DNA of 39,879 nucleotides from Gemmatimonadota bacterium (GCA_002709665.1 PAQK01000037.1:1-39879); one strand, 5' to 3'. Positions 1-11,400 are shown, numbered from the stretch's first letter. Made by a program: numbers and translations. The notes: generated by a model not told the origin, from the letters alone.

Positions 1-119
1 TTCTTAGCGGCCTTCTTGGCAACCTTCTTGGCAGGCTTCTTGGCGGCCTTCTTGGCAGGCTTCTTGGCGGCCTTCTTTGCAGCCTTTTTCGCTGGCTTCT
101 TGGCGGCTCTCTTTGCCAT
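1..119 (-). CDS. Lys/Ala-rich histone H1-like DNA-binding protein, 3' part outside window (partial)
   Basis: Reverse strand reads MAKRAAKKPAKKAAKKAAKKPAKKAAKKPAKKVAKKAAK; strong RBS AAGGAGGTGAATGCG before ATG at 119. Confidence 0.8.
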   Translation of the reverse strand, partial: MAKRAAKKPAKKAAKKAAKKPAKKAAKKPAKKVAKKAAK

Positions 120-340
120 CGCATTCACCTCCTTCTTTAAAGATCGAGGGAGGCTAGCCTCCCTCGGACGCTCCGTTTGTAATTCTTCTTGTTGATTTAT
201 TCTAAGCGAGAATATAAGCCCGATGCAGCGAAAGAATCAAGCCCTATCTTCATTCTTGTTGGAATTAGACCAAGGTGGATAGACCATCATCGCAGACACT
301 ACGCTTACAGGCGATGCGTATCTTTGTTGTGATTCAACGC

Positions 341-1813
341 CTATTGCAACCTGTAATTCGGCGCCTCCTTTGTAATGGAAATATCGTGGGCGTGACTTTC
401 TCTTACTCCGGCGGAAGTTACCTTTACGAACTTTCCATTAAGCCGCAACTCTTCGACGTTGCGCGTGCCACAATACCCCATTCCCGCCCTAAGTCCGCCG
501 ACCAATTGGTATATGAATCCAGAGATGGAACCCTTGTAAGGAACCTGACCCTCTATTCCTTCGGGGACGAGCTTTTCGGTCTCGACATCTCCCTGAAAAT
601 ACCGGTCCTTGCTCCCCCTCTGCATTGCACCCAGAGAACCCATCCCCCGGTAGACCTTGAATGTTCGGCCCTGGTAGATGACTGTTTCGCCCGGGCTCTC
701 ATCCGTCCCGGCAAACAGATAACCGATCATTACAGAGTTTGCGCCTGCTGCGATTGCCTTTGCTATGTCCCCGGACTGTGTAACGCCTCCGTCCGCTATA
801 ACGGGAACACCGGCCTCCTGCGCCACTTCCACACAATCCATAATAGCGGTAATCTGTGGAATCCCGACTCCGGCAATGACCCGGGTAGTGCAGATGGCTG
901 AGGGTCCCATACCTACCTTGATGGCATCCGCCCCTGCAGAAATCAAATCCTTGGCTGCCTCTCCTGTGGCAATGTTGCCGGCAACTATCTCCGTATCCGG
1001 ATAATCCGTTTTAACCTTTTCAACTGCCTCAAGAACACCGTGCGAATGTCCGTGAGCGGTGTCCACAACAATAACATCCACGTCTCTTTCAACCAACGCT
1101 CGGATACGTTCTTCGGAGTCGCCTCCTACCCCAACCGCTGCGCCAACACGAAGTCTGCCTATATCGTCTTTACACGCATTGGGGTATTGTGTCTTCTTCT
1201 CAATGTCCTTCACTGTAATCAGACCCTTCAGAATATCCTGGCCATCCACCACCGGCAACTTTTCGATCCTGTGCTCCTGAAGAATTTCCTGAGCCTCTTC
1301 CAACGAAATACCGAGCCTGGCGGTCACCAAGTCCTTTTGGGTCATCACATCTGCCACCTGGCGGCCCACATTCTTTTCGAATCTCAGATCGCGGTTCGTC
1401 AATATACCAACAAGCTTTTTGCTTCGATCAACGATTGGGACACCGGAAATCCGGTACTTGGACATCAGTTCGAGGGCCTCGTGGATGAAATCTTCCGGAG
1501 AAAGTGTCACGGGATCCACAATCATCCCACTCTCTGAGCGTTTTACCTTTTCCACTTCTTCTGCCTGTTTATCGACTGTCAGATTCTTGTGGACAACCCC
1601 AATACCACCCTCCTGAGCCATTGCCACCGCCAACCTGGCCTCGGTTACAGTGTCCATTGCAGCACTGACCAAAGGAATATTCAGCCTGATTCGATTGGTG
1701 AGCCTGGTTCCCAGGTCGACCTCCTTGGGCAACACTTCGGATTTACCGGGAACCAGCAAAATGTCTCCATAGGTCAAACCCTCTTTGATAATCTTGTCAG
1801 TGGACTTGTCCAT
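341..1813 (-). CDS. guaB: Inosine-5'-monophosphate dehydrogenase
   Basis: 490 aa, CBS domains, [11 protein letters not shown]-like loop ([12 protein letters not shown]), [28 protein letters not shown] upstream of ATG. Confidence 0.97.
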   Translation of the reverse strand: MDKSTDKIIKEGLTYGDILLVPGKSEVLPKEVDLGTRLTNRIRLNIPLVSAAMDTVTEARLAVAMAQEGGIGVVHKNLTVDKQAEEVEKVKRSESGMIVDPVTLSPEDFIHEALELMSKYRISGVPIVDRSKKLVGILTNRDLRFEKNVGRQVADVMTQKDLVTARLGISLEEAQEILQEHRIEKLPVVDGQDILKGLITVKDIEKKTQYPNACKDDIGRLRVGAAVGVGGDSEERIRALVERDVDVIVVDTAHGHSHGVLEAVEKVKTDYPDTEIVAGNIATGEAAKDLISAGADAIKVGMGPSAICTTRVIAGVGIPQITAIMDCVEVAQEAGVPVIADGGVTQSGDIAKAIAAGANSVMIGYLFAGTDESPGETVIYQGRTFKVYRGMGSLGAMQRGSKDRYFQGDVETEKLVPEGIEGQVPYKGSISGFIYQLVGGLRAGMGYCGTRNVEELRLNGKFVKVTSAGVRESHAHDISITKEAPNYRLQ

Positions 1814-1904
1814 ACAGCCTCCCTTCAGATAGGATCTGGAACATCCTTCTTAACCGGAAGATTCATCTGAGCAAAATCAGTGGAAATCAGGCAAGTTTTG
1901 GATA

Positions 1905-1936
1905 CAAAAAAGCCCCTTGACAGACGTATCAAGGGG
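1905..1936 (-). terminator. Intrinsic terminator on minus strand upstream of guaB
   Basis: 8-bp stem CCCCTTGA(1913-1920)/TCAAGGGG(1929-1936) followed on the minus strand by T6. Confidence 0.75.
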
Positions 1937-2082
1937 TTTGCGTCAAACCGTACCCGGCCTCACCGGGGTTCTGGTAACAGCAACTCAAGCCCCCGGCATG
2001 GGATGCGAAATCACGATTGGGCAACTTCGTGGCCATCCAGGCCCCTTAAGCGGGTATATTCTCCTGCGTACCAAGAATAGAA
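1906..2082 (-). ncRNA. Candidate structured RNA or attenuator leader between a sigma70-like promoter and an intrinsic terminator, upstream of guaB
   Basis: Promoter TTGACA-17-TAGATT on minus strand; hairpins TATTCT..AGAATA, CACGA..TCGTG, CCCGG..CCGGG, GGTTTG-ACG-CAAACC; enclosing stem UUAAGGGG/CCCCUUGA competes with terminator stem. Confidence 0.45.
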
Positions 2083-2088
2083 TGGACA

Positions 2089-2117
2089 AATCTACGGGAA
2101 TCGATTTAAGGTGTCAA
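2089..2117 (-). promoter_or_regulatory. Sigma70-like promoter (TTGACA, 17 bp, TAGATT)
   Basis: Perfect -35 and near-consensus -10 with 17-bp spacing on minus strand. Confidence 0.6.
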
Positions 2118-2290
2118 CGCCTTTTTCGGACAACATGACAATCGAAGTTGCACAGACAGCGCTACCTTATTGCTACAAGTCTTTTAAAGACAATTCTTTC
2201 TGTATAGAATCATGTTGACCCCCTTGGTTGCTCGACTTATAATCCTCAAAGAACGGTCGATCCCGGAAACTAACTGGAGCGCAGCCGGAT

Positions 2291-2884
2291 ATGCCTGTTT
2301 TATCCAAGTTACTCTTTGCAGTGTTGGTGCTCACACCCATCCTTTTGGCGTGGGTGAAGGGCGATCGAATACTTGATTTTATGGAGGCACGTCGCAAAAA
2401 GCGCAGGCGCCAAAAGAGGAAAAAGAGAACAAGGTCTTTGCCTTTGAGAGAGGACGCCGTTCTTTCCATACTGGATGCAGAGGACAGATGTGATGAAATC
2501 GACGCCCGAATCGCCGGGTCGCTAGCCAGTTACCAGATCCTGCAGAACCGGGACAGGGAGGGAACCGTACTGCCTGTCCTCTTGGAGGCCGAACACATGC
2601 TGCTATCCAGGGAATCCCACTTCAACTCCTATCTGGATATTGCCTGGCTGCAAAGTGAAACCATAGAGATCCTATCCAAGGAAGTATCATTGCTCAGGAA
2701 TATGGCACAACTTGGTCCGCATCAACACCGCCCCGCTGCACCAGCCGGCGCCACCAGTCATCTGATCGAAAATCTTGAAGCCGCCATCAGAAAACGAGCG
2801 GATGTGGATCGAATGCTCGACAATGTCGGGAACCAATCAACCGACAATGATACAGGCTCAAGTTTCGACGCTACAGTAGGCTGA
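2291..2884 (+). CDS. Hypothetical protein, N-terminal TM helix followed by basic stretch
   Basis: 197 aa ORF: LLFAVLVLTPILLAWV then RRKKRRRQKRKKR; helical remainder. Confidence 0.6.
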   Translation: MPVLSKLLFAVLVLTPILLAWVKGDRILDFMEARRKKRRRQKRKKRTRSLPLREDAVLSILDAEDRCDEIDARIAGSLASYQILQNRDREGTVLPVLLEAEHMLLSRESHFNSYLDIAWLQSETIEILSKEVSLLRNMAQLGPHQHRPAAPAGATSHLIENLEAAIRKRADVDRMLDNVGNQSTDNDTGSSFDATVG

Positions 2885-3176
2885 TAACCCCCACAAGAAA
2901 GAATCATAAAGCTTTTTAAAACAATGGTTTGCATCCTACCCCAGGTCTTTTCTCACGGAACTTTTACTTGCCTTTGCTCGTTCAAAAAGCACCCCTTCAA
3001 GGATCCTTGATTTTACCTTGACATCCCATTTTCTATTCATTAGATTTGGCCTTTGTTCTGGTGAATAGTGGTCTATCTTCAGTGTTATTGAAGGCTTAAA
3101 TCTTCATCCTTAGACTGAATCGACCCCAAGGCCTGGCTGTAATTCTACCAGGAGCCTGCCAAGGAGTACCCTCGCG

Positions 3177-4379
3177 ATGAAATCCAACATTCGTTATCTC
3201 ATTGTTGCCCTCATCTGTGGGTCCTTCGTGATGAGCGAAGTGCCAACTACAGAGGCAAAAAGAAAAAAGAAGAAAGAAGAACCCGAACAAGCGCCAGTCG
3301 ACTCTTTGCAGCAATCGAAGAAGCACTTGTCCTTCGGCTACAGGTATTTGAAGAACAAGCAGTATAAAGATGCGGAGATACAACTTACAAGATCCTGGAA
3401 GTTCAATCCGACCAGCCCCAAGGCTGCCTACTATTTGGGTAGGTTGTATAATGAAACTGAAAAGGTTGAGGAGGCCATCAACTGGTTCACCACAGCCATC
3501 CAGTTGAATCCGGCAGGGACAAACGCGAAAAATGCATATTACTTCCTGGGTCAGCTCTACGTTCTACAGGAGAACAGACCGGAAGCGATAAGAGTCTATG
3601 AGATCCTGCTGGACATTGCCCAGACACCTGAAAAGGAAAAGCAGTATCTCCATCACCTCGTAACACTGTATGTTGAAGAGGAAGATTTTGAGACGGCGTT
3701 GACTCATACCCGCCGTTGGGGCGAACTGGCACCGGGAGACCCCGACGTCCAGGACACCATAGCCAAGCTTGCATTGCATACCGGCGAGGATGATGAAGCC
3801 CTTGTTCAAATGGAAAAAGTGCTTGAAATGAACCCTGAGGACTATGCCACCTTACAAACCTTGGCTCAAATGTATGTGCAAAAAGACATGAAACTAAAAG
3901 CCTTTGAGGCATATACAAAACTTCACGATTTTGAGCCCGACAATTTTCTCTATCTGGACCAGCTGCTAACCCTTGGGAAGGATCTCGGCAAAAACCAGAG
4001 ATACCAAAACAGTCTCTTGAGGAAAATGCTGAAGCTCCAACCGAATAATCTAAGCGTTATTGAACGGTTGGTGGACTCCACCGGATCCATCCGAATGGTC
4101 AATCAGGGGCTCAAGCTGGATCCAGGCAGCGGTAAGTTAAATTATATGAAAGGGCAATACTTCTACGACAAATGGAAGAAGTCTGCCGCGAAAGCAGATT
4201 CGATGGACGCGCTCAAATGGTTCAAGAGGGCGAAGAAAGATCCGCAATGGACAGGTAATGCCAAACGAATGATCGACGAACTCGATCCGCCCATCACTGA
4301 AGAAGAGAAAATGCGGCAGAAGTTCTTCAACAAAACAAAGAAGAAAGAAGAGGAGGTGGATATTGAAGGTAAAAAGTAA
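3177..4379 (+). CDS. TPR-repeat protein with signal peptide
   Basis: 400 aa; N-terminal hydrophobic segment; repeats such as PKAAYYLGRLYNETEKVEEAINWFTTAIQLNP. Confidence 0.85.
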   Translation: MKSNIRYLIVALICGSFVMSEVPTTEAKRKKKKEEPEQAPVDSLQQSKKHLSFGYRYLKNKQYKDAEIQLTRSWKFNPTSPKAAYYLGRLYNETEKVEEAINWFTTAIQLNPAGTNAKNAYYFLGQLYVLQENRPEAIRVYEILLDIAQTPEKEKQYLHHLVTLYVEEEDFETALTHTRRWGELAPGDPDVQDTIAKLALHTGEDDEALVQMEKVLEMNPEDYATLQTLAQMYVQKDMKLKAFEAYTKLHDFEPDNFLYLDQLLTLGKDLGKNQRYQNSLLRKMLKLQPNNLSVIERLVDSTGSIRMVNQGLKLDPGSGKLNYMKGQYFYDKWKKSAAKADSMDALKWFKRAKKDPQWTGNAKRMIDELDPPITEEEKMRQKFFNKTKKKEEEVDIEGKK

Positions 4380-4583
4380 TGGGATGTTGACAATATTCTT
4401 TATATCTTGAAGAAATGTTTCTATAGTACATCATTTTAGTCACTTTGATAATCCAAATTCAGAGACAATTCCGTCTTTGAACTTTTTCCAACCGGCGATG
4501 GTGAGTGGCCCTTTATGGTGAATATAAAAGAAGCCTTTTTGGGACCAGCCACTGACGATCCAAAGCACCTGGGGGGATGAAGC

Positions 4584-5210
4584 ATGCTTGAGCTTTTCTT
4601 TGATGGTGGCCCTTTTATGTGGCCGTTACTGATCATGCTGCTCTTTGGAATTGCAGTAAGCTTTGAGCGTTTGTGGTCTCTCAGCCAATCTTCGATCAAC
4701 ACCAGAGAATTCTTTGCTGAAGTTCAGGAAGCCTTGAAACAGCGCGGTCCCGAAGGCGTTGCCGAGGTTTGTTCCAACCATAAAGGCCCGGTTGCTTCGG
4801 TAATTCATGCCGGCCTGCTCAGACTGGACCGAGGAATTGACCACGTAGAAAAGGCGATTGAAGAATCTGGCGCAATCGAAATGGCCTTTCTTGAAAAGGG
4901 AATGGTCTGGTTATCCACTGTGGCCAACATTGCCCCGCTCCTTGGTTTCCTGGGAACGGTGAGTGGTATGATCGGCGCCTTCGACGCTATTGCCCAGGCA
5001 GGCGACGTGGAGCCAAGCATTGTGGCTTCCGGTATCTCAGAAGCCCTAATCACAACAGCATCCGGACTCGTGATTGCGATTCCGATCCAGGCCTTCCATA
5101 ACTTCTTCGTCTCCAAGATCGATAAGATCATCATCGACATGCAGGAGAGTTCCACCCAGTTCGTCGATGAGCTGATCCAGGCCGGCTACGACTCACCAGA
5201 AGGAGAGTAA
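4584..5210 (+). CDS. MotA/TolQ/ExbB proton channel family protein
   Basis: 208 aa; GMVWLSTVANIAPLLGFLGTVSGMIGAFDAIAQAGDVEPSIVASGISEALITTASGLVIAIP. Confidence 0.95.
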   Translation: MLELFFDGGPFMWPLLIMLLFGIAVSFERLWSLSQSSINTREFFAEVQEALKQRGPEGVAEVCSNHKGPVASVIHAGLLRLDRGIDHVEKAIEESGAIEMAFLEKGMVWLSTVANIAPLLGFLGTVSGMIGAFDAIAQAGDVEPSIVASGISEALITTASGLVIAIPIQAFHNFFVSKIDKIIIDMQESSTQFVDELIQAGYDSPEGE

Positions 5211-5213
5211 GTC

Positions 5214-5630
5214 ATGGCCAAGAAGTCAGGGGTCCAGCGAAGGAACAAATCAAATCCCGAGATTCCGACCTCTTCGATGGCGGACATCGCCTTCCTCCTG
5301 ATCGTGTTTTTCCTGGTTACAACCACTATGAACCAGGACAAAGGCATAGGAATGCAGCTCCCGCCGGCTGGGGAGAACAAAAAGATTCAGAAGAAGAATA
5401 TCTGCAATATCTGGGTCAACTCAGTGGGCGATATTTTGATCAACCTGGAATCGGAGATTCCCCTCGGCAGATTAAGGGCTGAAATGGAACGCCGCCTTCG
5501 AGAGAATGAGAAACTCATCGTCTCTCTCAAAGCGGATGAGGAAACTCCGTACACAACATTTATTGATGTCTTGGATGAAGTTAAACTTTCGGGCGCAAAG
5601 CGAATCTCACTTGCTTCACCCGAGAAGTAA
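5214..5630 (+). CDS. ExbD/TolR family protein (copy 1)
   Basis: PTSSMADIAFLLIVFFLVTTTMNQDKGIGMQLPP motif; 138 aa. Confidence 0.93.
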   Translation: MAKKSGVQRRNKSNPEIPTSSMADIAFLLIVFFLVTTTMNQDKGIGMQLPPAGENKKIQKKNICNIWVNSVGDILINLESEIPLGRLRAEMERRLRENEKLIVSLKADEETPYTTFIDVLDEVKLSGAKRISLASPEK

Positions 5631-5660
5631 GTTGTTTCGCCCGAATCAGGAGAATCGTCC

Positions 5661-6071
5661 ATGCCAGACTTTGTGAAAAAGTCAGGGGTGCAAAGCTCAA
5701 TCCCAACCGGCTCAATGGCAGATATTGCATTCCTGCTTCTTATCTTCTTCATGGTAACCACGGTCTTTGTCCGATACCGGATACCTGGCATTGTACTTCC
5801 GAAAGCTGAAAAGGTCGAAGAAATCAAGATGCGTAGACACATCAATTATGTTTGGGTGTCCGCAGACCGAAAAGTTTTCATCAACGACAAACTCGCACCT
5901 ATGGGTGCGGTGGCCGCCACATTTTACGAATTCAGGCGTGTTAACCCAAGACTCATAGTTTCGTTGAAGTGCGATGTACGGGCTCCATACGGGATCGTAT
6001 CAAGGGTCCTGGAAGAGCTCAGAAAGGCGGATGCCCTGAGGGTGAACTTCGCCACCGACAAAGAGAGGTGA
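5661..6071 (+). CDS. ExbD/TolR family protein (copy 2)
   Basis: PTGSMADIAFLLLIFFMVTTVFVRYRIPGIVLPKA; 136 aa. Confidence 0.93.
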   Translation: MPDFVKKSGVQSSIPTGSMADIAFLLLIFFMVTTVFVRYRIPGIVLPKAEKVEEIKMRRHINYVWVSADRKVFINDKLAPMGAVAATFYEFRRVNPRLIVSLKCDVRAPYGIVSRVLEELRKADALRVNFATDKER

Positions 6072-6078
6072 TAAACCG

Positions 6079-6753
6079 ATGGCCTACATTCGCGGCAAGG
6101 ATGTAATCCGGACAAAGAATCCGGAACATGATCTAAAGCAGAGCTATCGGAAGGTGTTCTGGCTGAGCACCGGCATATCCTTTTTCCTGCATGCATTGGC
6201 GGCGATCCTCTTTCCCACCTTCGAAATCCAGGCCGGTGCCGGAAAGAAAGATCAGATCATCATTCAGATGGAGGATATCCCTGAAACCAGGCAGATCCAG
6301 CGTCCACCCCCACCCCCAAGGCCCGCGGTTCCCATCGAGACCGAGAGTGACGATGTCCCGGATGACGTAACCATTGAGACGACCGACCTGGACTTCGATC
6401 AGGCCCCGGTAGATTTGCCACCGCCACCACCACCTGGTTCCACGGATGCTCCCGAAGAGGAGGAAATCCTGGAGTTCTGGAAGGTGGAAGAAAAACCTGG
6501 GCTGAAAAAGAACGTAAAACCCAAATACCCTGAAATTGCAAGGAAGGCCGGACTCGAGGGAAAGGTCTTTGTCAAGTTTATGGTAGGCCGGAATGGACGA
6601 GTTCAACAAGTACAGGTGTTGAGGGGGCAGGAGATCTTCCGCCAGGCCGCCATCGACGCCGTGATGCAGTTCGTCTTCTCGCCGGCCATGCAGAATGACA
6701 AACCGGTAAACGTATGGATGACTCAGGCGATCACCTTCAAGCTGCATGAATAG
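6079..6753 (+). CDS. TonB family protein
   Basis: TM segment, Pro-rich linker, C-terminal KPKYPEIARKAGLEGKVFVKFMVGRNGRVQQVQVLRG. Confidence 0.93.
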   Translation: MAYIRGKDVIRTKNPEHDLKQSYRKVFWLSTGISFFLHALAAILFPTFEIQAGAGKKDQIIIQMEDIPETRQIQRPPPPPRPAVPIETESDDVPDDVTIETTDLDFDQAPVDLPPPPPPGSTDAPEEEEILEFWKVEEKPGLKKNVKPKYPEIARKAGLEGKVFVKFMVGRNGRVQQVQVLRGQEIFRQAAIDAVMQFVFSPAMQNDKPVNVWMTQAITFKLHE

Positions 6754-6786
6754 GCCGCAACGTCTGCTCATCTGATTAACATTCAC

Positions 6787-6830
6787 AAAGGCTGTCGTGA
6801 TCTCCTACGGGAAATTATGATAGCCTTTTG
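6787..6830 (+). terminator. Probable intrinsic terminator after tonB-like gene
   Basis: AAAGGCT...AGCCTTTT stem-loop. Confidence 0.55.
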
Positions 6831-6942
6831 TGCATATGTTGTTATATATTAAAGCGCTTGACAGGGTAAGCGAAATTAGCAATATTACTGTGCGCCTGTT
6901 GGGTTAGCCTTTAAACTGAAAAAAATATACGAGGTCCATTTC

Positions 6943-8169
6943 ATGCTTTTGCGAGTTTTTACCGCCGTTGTCCTCTCTGCTGTCTTACTCGTGCAACCTG
7001 CCTGGACACAGGTCAGTCCGGAGTCCGCCGAGAAGTACAATTCCGGCCAGGACCTGTTCAAGAAACGACGCTATCAGGATGCCCTGGCAGCCTTTGAAGA
7101 CGCGGTGAAACTGGATGCAAAAAATGCGCAGGCCTATCGAGGCATGGCCAAGACCTATCAGAAGCTGAGAAACTACCCGCAGGCAGTTGAATCCTTTCAG
7201 ATGGCCGTCGGAGTAAAACCGGATTATGTGGAAGCCTACTACGAGTTGGGTCAGTTACAGCTCACAACTTTAAGGGAGTATGAGAAGGCCCAGTCGAGCT
7301 TTCAAAGCCTTCTGGAAGTCAATCCGGATTTTCAGGAGGGCAAAGTCAGAGACCTGCTGAAGGCCGCATATGTCAAACACGGGAGTGGCTATCACAGGCA
7401 GAAGAACTACAAAAAGGCTGCTGCACAATACGAAAATGCAACCCAGCTTGATCCCACAGATGCAACGGTATTCTACAACCTGGGCCTCGCCCATAGGTCT
7501 GCCAGGAATTACACGAAAGCCAGGAATGCCTTCACCACTGCCACCGATCTGAATCCCAAGTATGCAAAAGCACACCGGGCACTGGGTGACCTTTACCGCA
7601 TCACAAAAAAGAACAGCCAAGCGATTCGGAGCTATAAGAAGGCTATCGACAGCGATCCCAGTTGCAAGGTCAAGAGTACAATTCACGCTTACATCAACCT
7701 GGGGAAGGTATACACCTCCACAAAGCAGGCCGCCAAAGCTGTTACCATGCTCCAGAAGGCTGTCACCGTATCACCGAAGAATCGCAAAGCAAAAGTCTAC
7801 ATTGCCCTGGGCTTTGCCCACACACAACGCAAGCATTTCAAAAGCGCGGTTTCAGCCTTCACTCAGGCACTCAAGTTCGATGGTAGAAATTCCGAAGCCC
7901 AGTACCGCTTGGCATCCGCACATTTCGAGTTGAAAAACTACCAGAATGCACTGAATGCTGCCAGAAAAGCAACTGGCTCCTCCAAATTCAGAGTGCCCGC
8001 TCATGTGTTGATGGGTGATGTTTTTGATGCGTGGCGCCCCGATGGTTGGAAGGAAAAGGCCATTGCGAACTACAAAAAGGGTTTGAAGGACAGGAGAAAT
8101 AAGAAGTATTGCGAAGACAAGATCGATCGAATCCTGAATCCTATGGGTGAGGAAGTAGAAGGAGAATAG
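6943..8169 (+). CDS. TPR-repeat protein with signal peptide
   Basis: 408 aa; repeated A.YE.A..LDP..A..FYNLGLA units. Confidence 0.9.
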   Translation: MLLRVFTAVVLSAVLLVQPAWTQVSPESAEKYNSGQDLFKKRRYQDALAAFEDAVKLDAKNAQAYRGMAKTYQKLRNYPQAVESFQMAVGVKPDYVEAYYELGQLQLTTLREYEKAQSSFQSLLEVNPDFQEGKVRDLLKAAYVKHGSGYHRQKNYKKAAAQYENATQLDPTDATVFYNLGLAHRSARNYTKARNAFTTATDLNPKYAKAHRALGDLYRITKKNSQAIRSYKKAIDSDPSCKVKSTIHAYINLGKVYTSTKQAAKAVTMLQKAVTVSPKNRKAKVYIALGFAHTQRKHFKSAVSAFTQALKFDGRNSEAQYRLASAHFELKNYQNALNAARKATGSSKFRVPAHVLMGDVFDAWRPDGWKEKAIANYKKGLKDRRNKKYCEDKIDRILNPMGEEVEGE

Positions 8170-8207
8170 ATATCGAAATAATCCCCGGATTCGGGGCGGT
8201 GATGGGA

Positions 8208-8230
8208 GGGGGCTCAGAGGGCCCCTTTTC
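8208..8230 (+). terminator. Intrinsic terminator
   Basis: GGGGC-TCAGAGG-GCCCC followed by TTTT. Confidence 0.6.
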
Positions 8231-8465
8231 CATTTGAGGTAATCTGCAATAACCCGTTAGACTCATAGAGGTTATGTGAGTTTTCTCCAAGATAACATTA
8301 AAGCGGCAATATTTTTCGTCGATATAAATAGAGCTCACATAAAGAACATATAAACAGTGTACTTAGGGCCGTCCGCACCAACCATTTTCGAAATTTCAAG
8401 TGGTAGGTGCGATTCCCCCATGGGGTCAAAAACTGGACCCCAATAGTCCATTCGAGGAAATCATC

Positions 8466-11400
8466 ATGCCAGACGAAAGAGAAACCCCAACTCCCCCTGA
8501 GAATCAGGAACGCGAAGCGTCTCTTGACCAAGAAACTCTCGACGCACTGGTCGGCGACTCGGGCAGCGAGGACACGAAAGATCTAGAATCTTTATTGTCC
8601 AACCTGGACGGTGTCGATGATTCGGACGAAGGGCCTTCTGAAGGTGAAGCCGATGCCAGCGATATGGATAACATGGAGGCCCTGATCGATCAAATGGAAT
8701 CAGACGTTGATGCTCCTGCAGAGGAAACTCAGACGGATGAGGCACCCTCAGAAGCCGAGCGTGACGAGATGAACGACCTTCTATATCAGGACACCATCGC
8801 TGATGTGGATCAGGCAGACGGAGAACCTGAAGAGAGTGCCACCGATGAGCAGGAGGAGTCTACAGAAGACGATCTGGAATCTCTATTGTCCGACCTCGAT
8901 GGACAGGATGAACCCGAGGATTTGGCCACCCTGTTGGATGAGACCGACGATTCCGCGGATGTCGAAGCATCATCCGATGTGGACTCCGAAGAAATCGATG
9001 AAGACCCGGAGTCTCTCTTGGCGGAACTGGATGGTGAGGACGTTTCATCTACTGAAGAGATCGACACCGATGACACACCCGAAAAATCGACAGAAGAGGT
9101 GGTCGTAGAGGATCTGGAATCGGTCCTGGAAGAGACAGCGGATGAGGATGTTTCTTCAGGGGAAGGTGAAGAGGACCTTGCAGGAGAAATTGAAGCGTTA
9201 CTCGAAGATGACAAAGAAGTCTCGGACGCAGATGAAACACAAGAGGGTTCCGGCGACGAGGAAACCGCAGCGACCGACGACACGGAAGAGGACCTAGATG
9301 CACTACTCGAAGGACTGGACACTGAATCCGCGGAATCTGAGGACGTTGAGGCGGAGATTGAGCTAGAACTGGAACCGGCTGAGGAGGATGATACAGAAAC
9401 TCCGGAGCCAGAGGTCGAGGAAACAACACTTGAGTCGGAAGACGGAAGCAGCGATGAATCCACGCAATCTGATGAAGATGTGTCGGAATTGGATCTGGAC
9501 GAAGCCAAGGACAATGAAAGTCCGGACGATCAGCTTGATGAATTGATCGAGGACATCATTGATGAGGATGCAGCCGGTGATTCGGAAACCGAAGAAGGTG
9601 TCGCAGAGGAGGAAGTTTCAGAAGAGGACGTCGCGGAATTACTTGGGGATGATGAAACCCTCCTGGAGGATGTGAACGCAGGGGCTGAGGACAAACAAAA
9701 GGAACCTGAGGAAGGCGCAGGAGATCTGGACGATCTTTTGGATGATCTAGATTCAGGCGCTCTGGATGAAGCCTCGGATGAAGATTCCGACGACCTTGAT
9801 TCGCTTCTGGATGGCCTGGACGACAGCGACGCCGGCGATGATGTCTCCGATGAGATGAGCCTGGACCTGGACGAAGAAGGAGACGACGATCTTGATTCGA
9901 TGTTCGACGACTTGGACACCGATGACGAGTCACCTGAGGAAGTCGATGCCACAGATGACGACGATCTTGGTGACCTGTTCGATGAGAACTTGAACGTGGG
10001 AGTTGAAAAGGATGTTGCCCACATCTTGGCTACAGGAGAACCCGCTCCGGAGTCAGGTGACGATTCGTTGCTGGATGACGACATTCTCGACGGCTTCAAA
10101 AGCGTTCAGGAGAGTATTGTTTCCGGTGGGGAGGAGGCAGGCAGCATTACCGGCACCATCATGCTTTTGGATGATGACGAAGACAATCGCACGTTGTTCA
10201 AGGACGCACTGGACGTATCGGACGAAACCTATAATTACATCGAAGTCGACACGACCGATAAAGCCCTTGAAACCCTTTCTTCTCAGAACGCCAGCCTCAT
10301 CCTGATGAACCTGGACGGCAACACCGGAGATGCAGCTTCGTTTCTCAAACGGCTTTCATCCAGCCAGGAATTGCCGAGCATCCCCATAGTCGTCAACAGC
10401 ACCGAGAACGACCAGATCGAGGAAGCGATACGGGCAGGCGCAACGGATTATTTTTCACGTCCGCTGGATGTTATGGATGTGGAGTACCAGGTACCCAAGA
10501 AGATCTCGAATCTTATCAAGCTTCAGAAGGCCGAGCACCTGCTTGCCGAAGGCTTGGGGGACGATCAGTCAGCCACAGACTCTCAAGACTCCGATGACCT
10601 GGGTCTCGACAGCGATATGGACGAGTTCGACGATCTGATGCTGGATGACGGTATTGAAGATGAGGACGACGCGTTGCGCCCCGAGGACCTGATAGCAGGA
10701 GTATCATCGGGAGGTGGAGGAGCGGCTACAGCCACACGCAAGAAAGGCAAGAAACGACTCATACCCATTACAGATCAAAGACGGATGATCCGGGAACGTG
10801 AGCGGAATGCGTTTGCCACCAGAGACCAATCCAGAAAACTTCCCCTGATCCTGGGCATGGCTCTCCTGGTTATCTTTTCCGCCGGACTCTCCGCAGTCGC
10901 AGTAAACTACGTAATGAACCAGAGACAACAGGAAGTCGCTACTGTCACACCTGCGGCACCACCCAAACCAGCTACTGTCTTGCAGCAACCCAAGTTTGCT
11001 CAGAAAGACTTCGAGATGGCGAAGCAGCGAACCGAACGCCCCAACACATTCCAACGTCAGGCGGACGAAGCCAAGATCCGGATTCGTCGAACTGTCCAGG
11101 AACTGGAGAGTTCCGGAGGCGCCTGGTGGTCCCCCTGGCGAGTAATGCGCAGTACAGGCGTATCTCTTGACAGGCTTGTAAACCGGAGGCAGGTCTCAGA
11201 TATTATGGACGCCTTCGGGGTCAACCAGGCAACCGTAAATGCAGGACTCGGAAACAGTTCAACACTGGATTATCTTGCCAGTGTCGGGTTCGACATGAGA
11301 GGCAAGAGTGCGGATGAACTTAATGCAAGAGAGACCTTCGAATTACTCTCCGCCCGTCAGATCAAGAACACCAACCAGATCGTGGACATCCTCTCCTCGC

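Noticed and set aside
275-901. Plus-strand ORFs across guaB (275..901, 1040..1537 and others)
   Set aside because: Antisense to a clear guaB gene; no recognisable protein features.
1928-2049. Possible 5S rRNA: ~120 nt closed by a terminal stem, with ATCCCATGCCG and GGCCTGGATGGCC-like fragments
   Set aside because: Lacks the near-universal CCGAAC and GATGGTA / GGGAGAGTAGG segments; no 16S or 23S nearby; better described as an unassigned structured leader.
1906-2082. 6S RNA, SRP RNA or tmRNA
   Set aside because: Size fits 6S, but the 5' and 3' ends do not form the long rod; no GGAAGGAAGC SRP loop; no tRNA-like ends.
8810-9514. 234 aa Ser-rich minus-strand ORF (also 9530..10099)
   Set aside because: Antisense shadow of the GAT/GAA/GAC-rich acidic repeats; no RBS and low-complexity composition.
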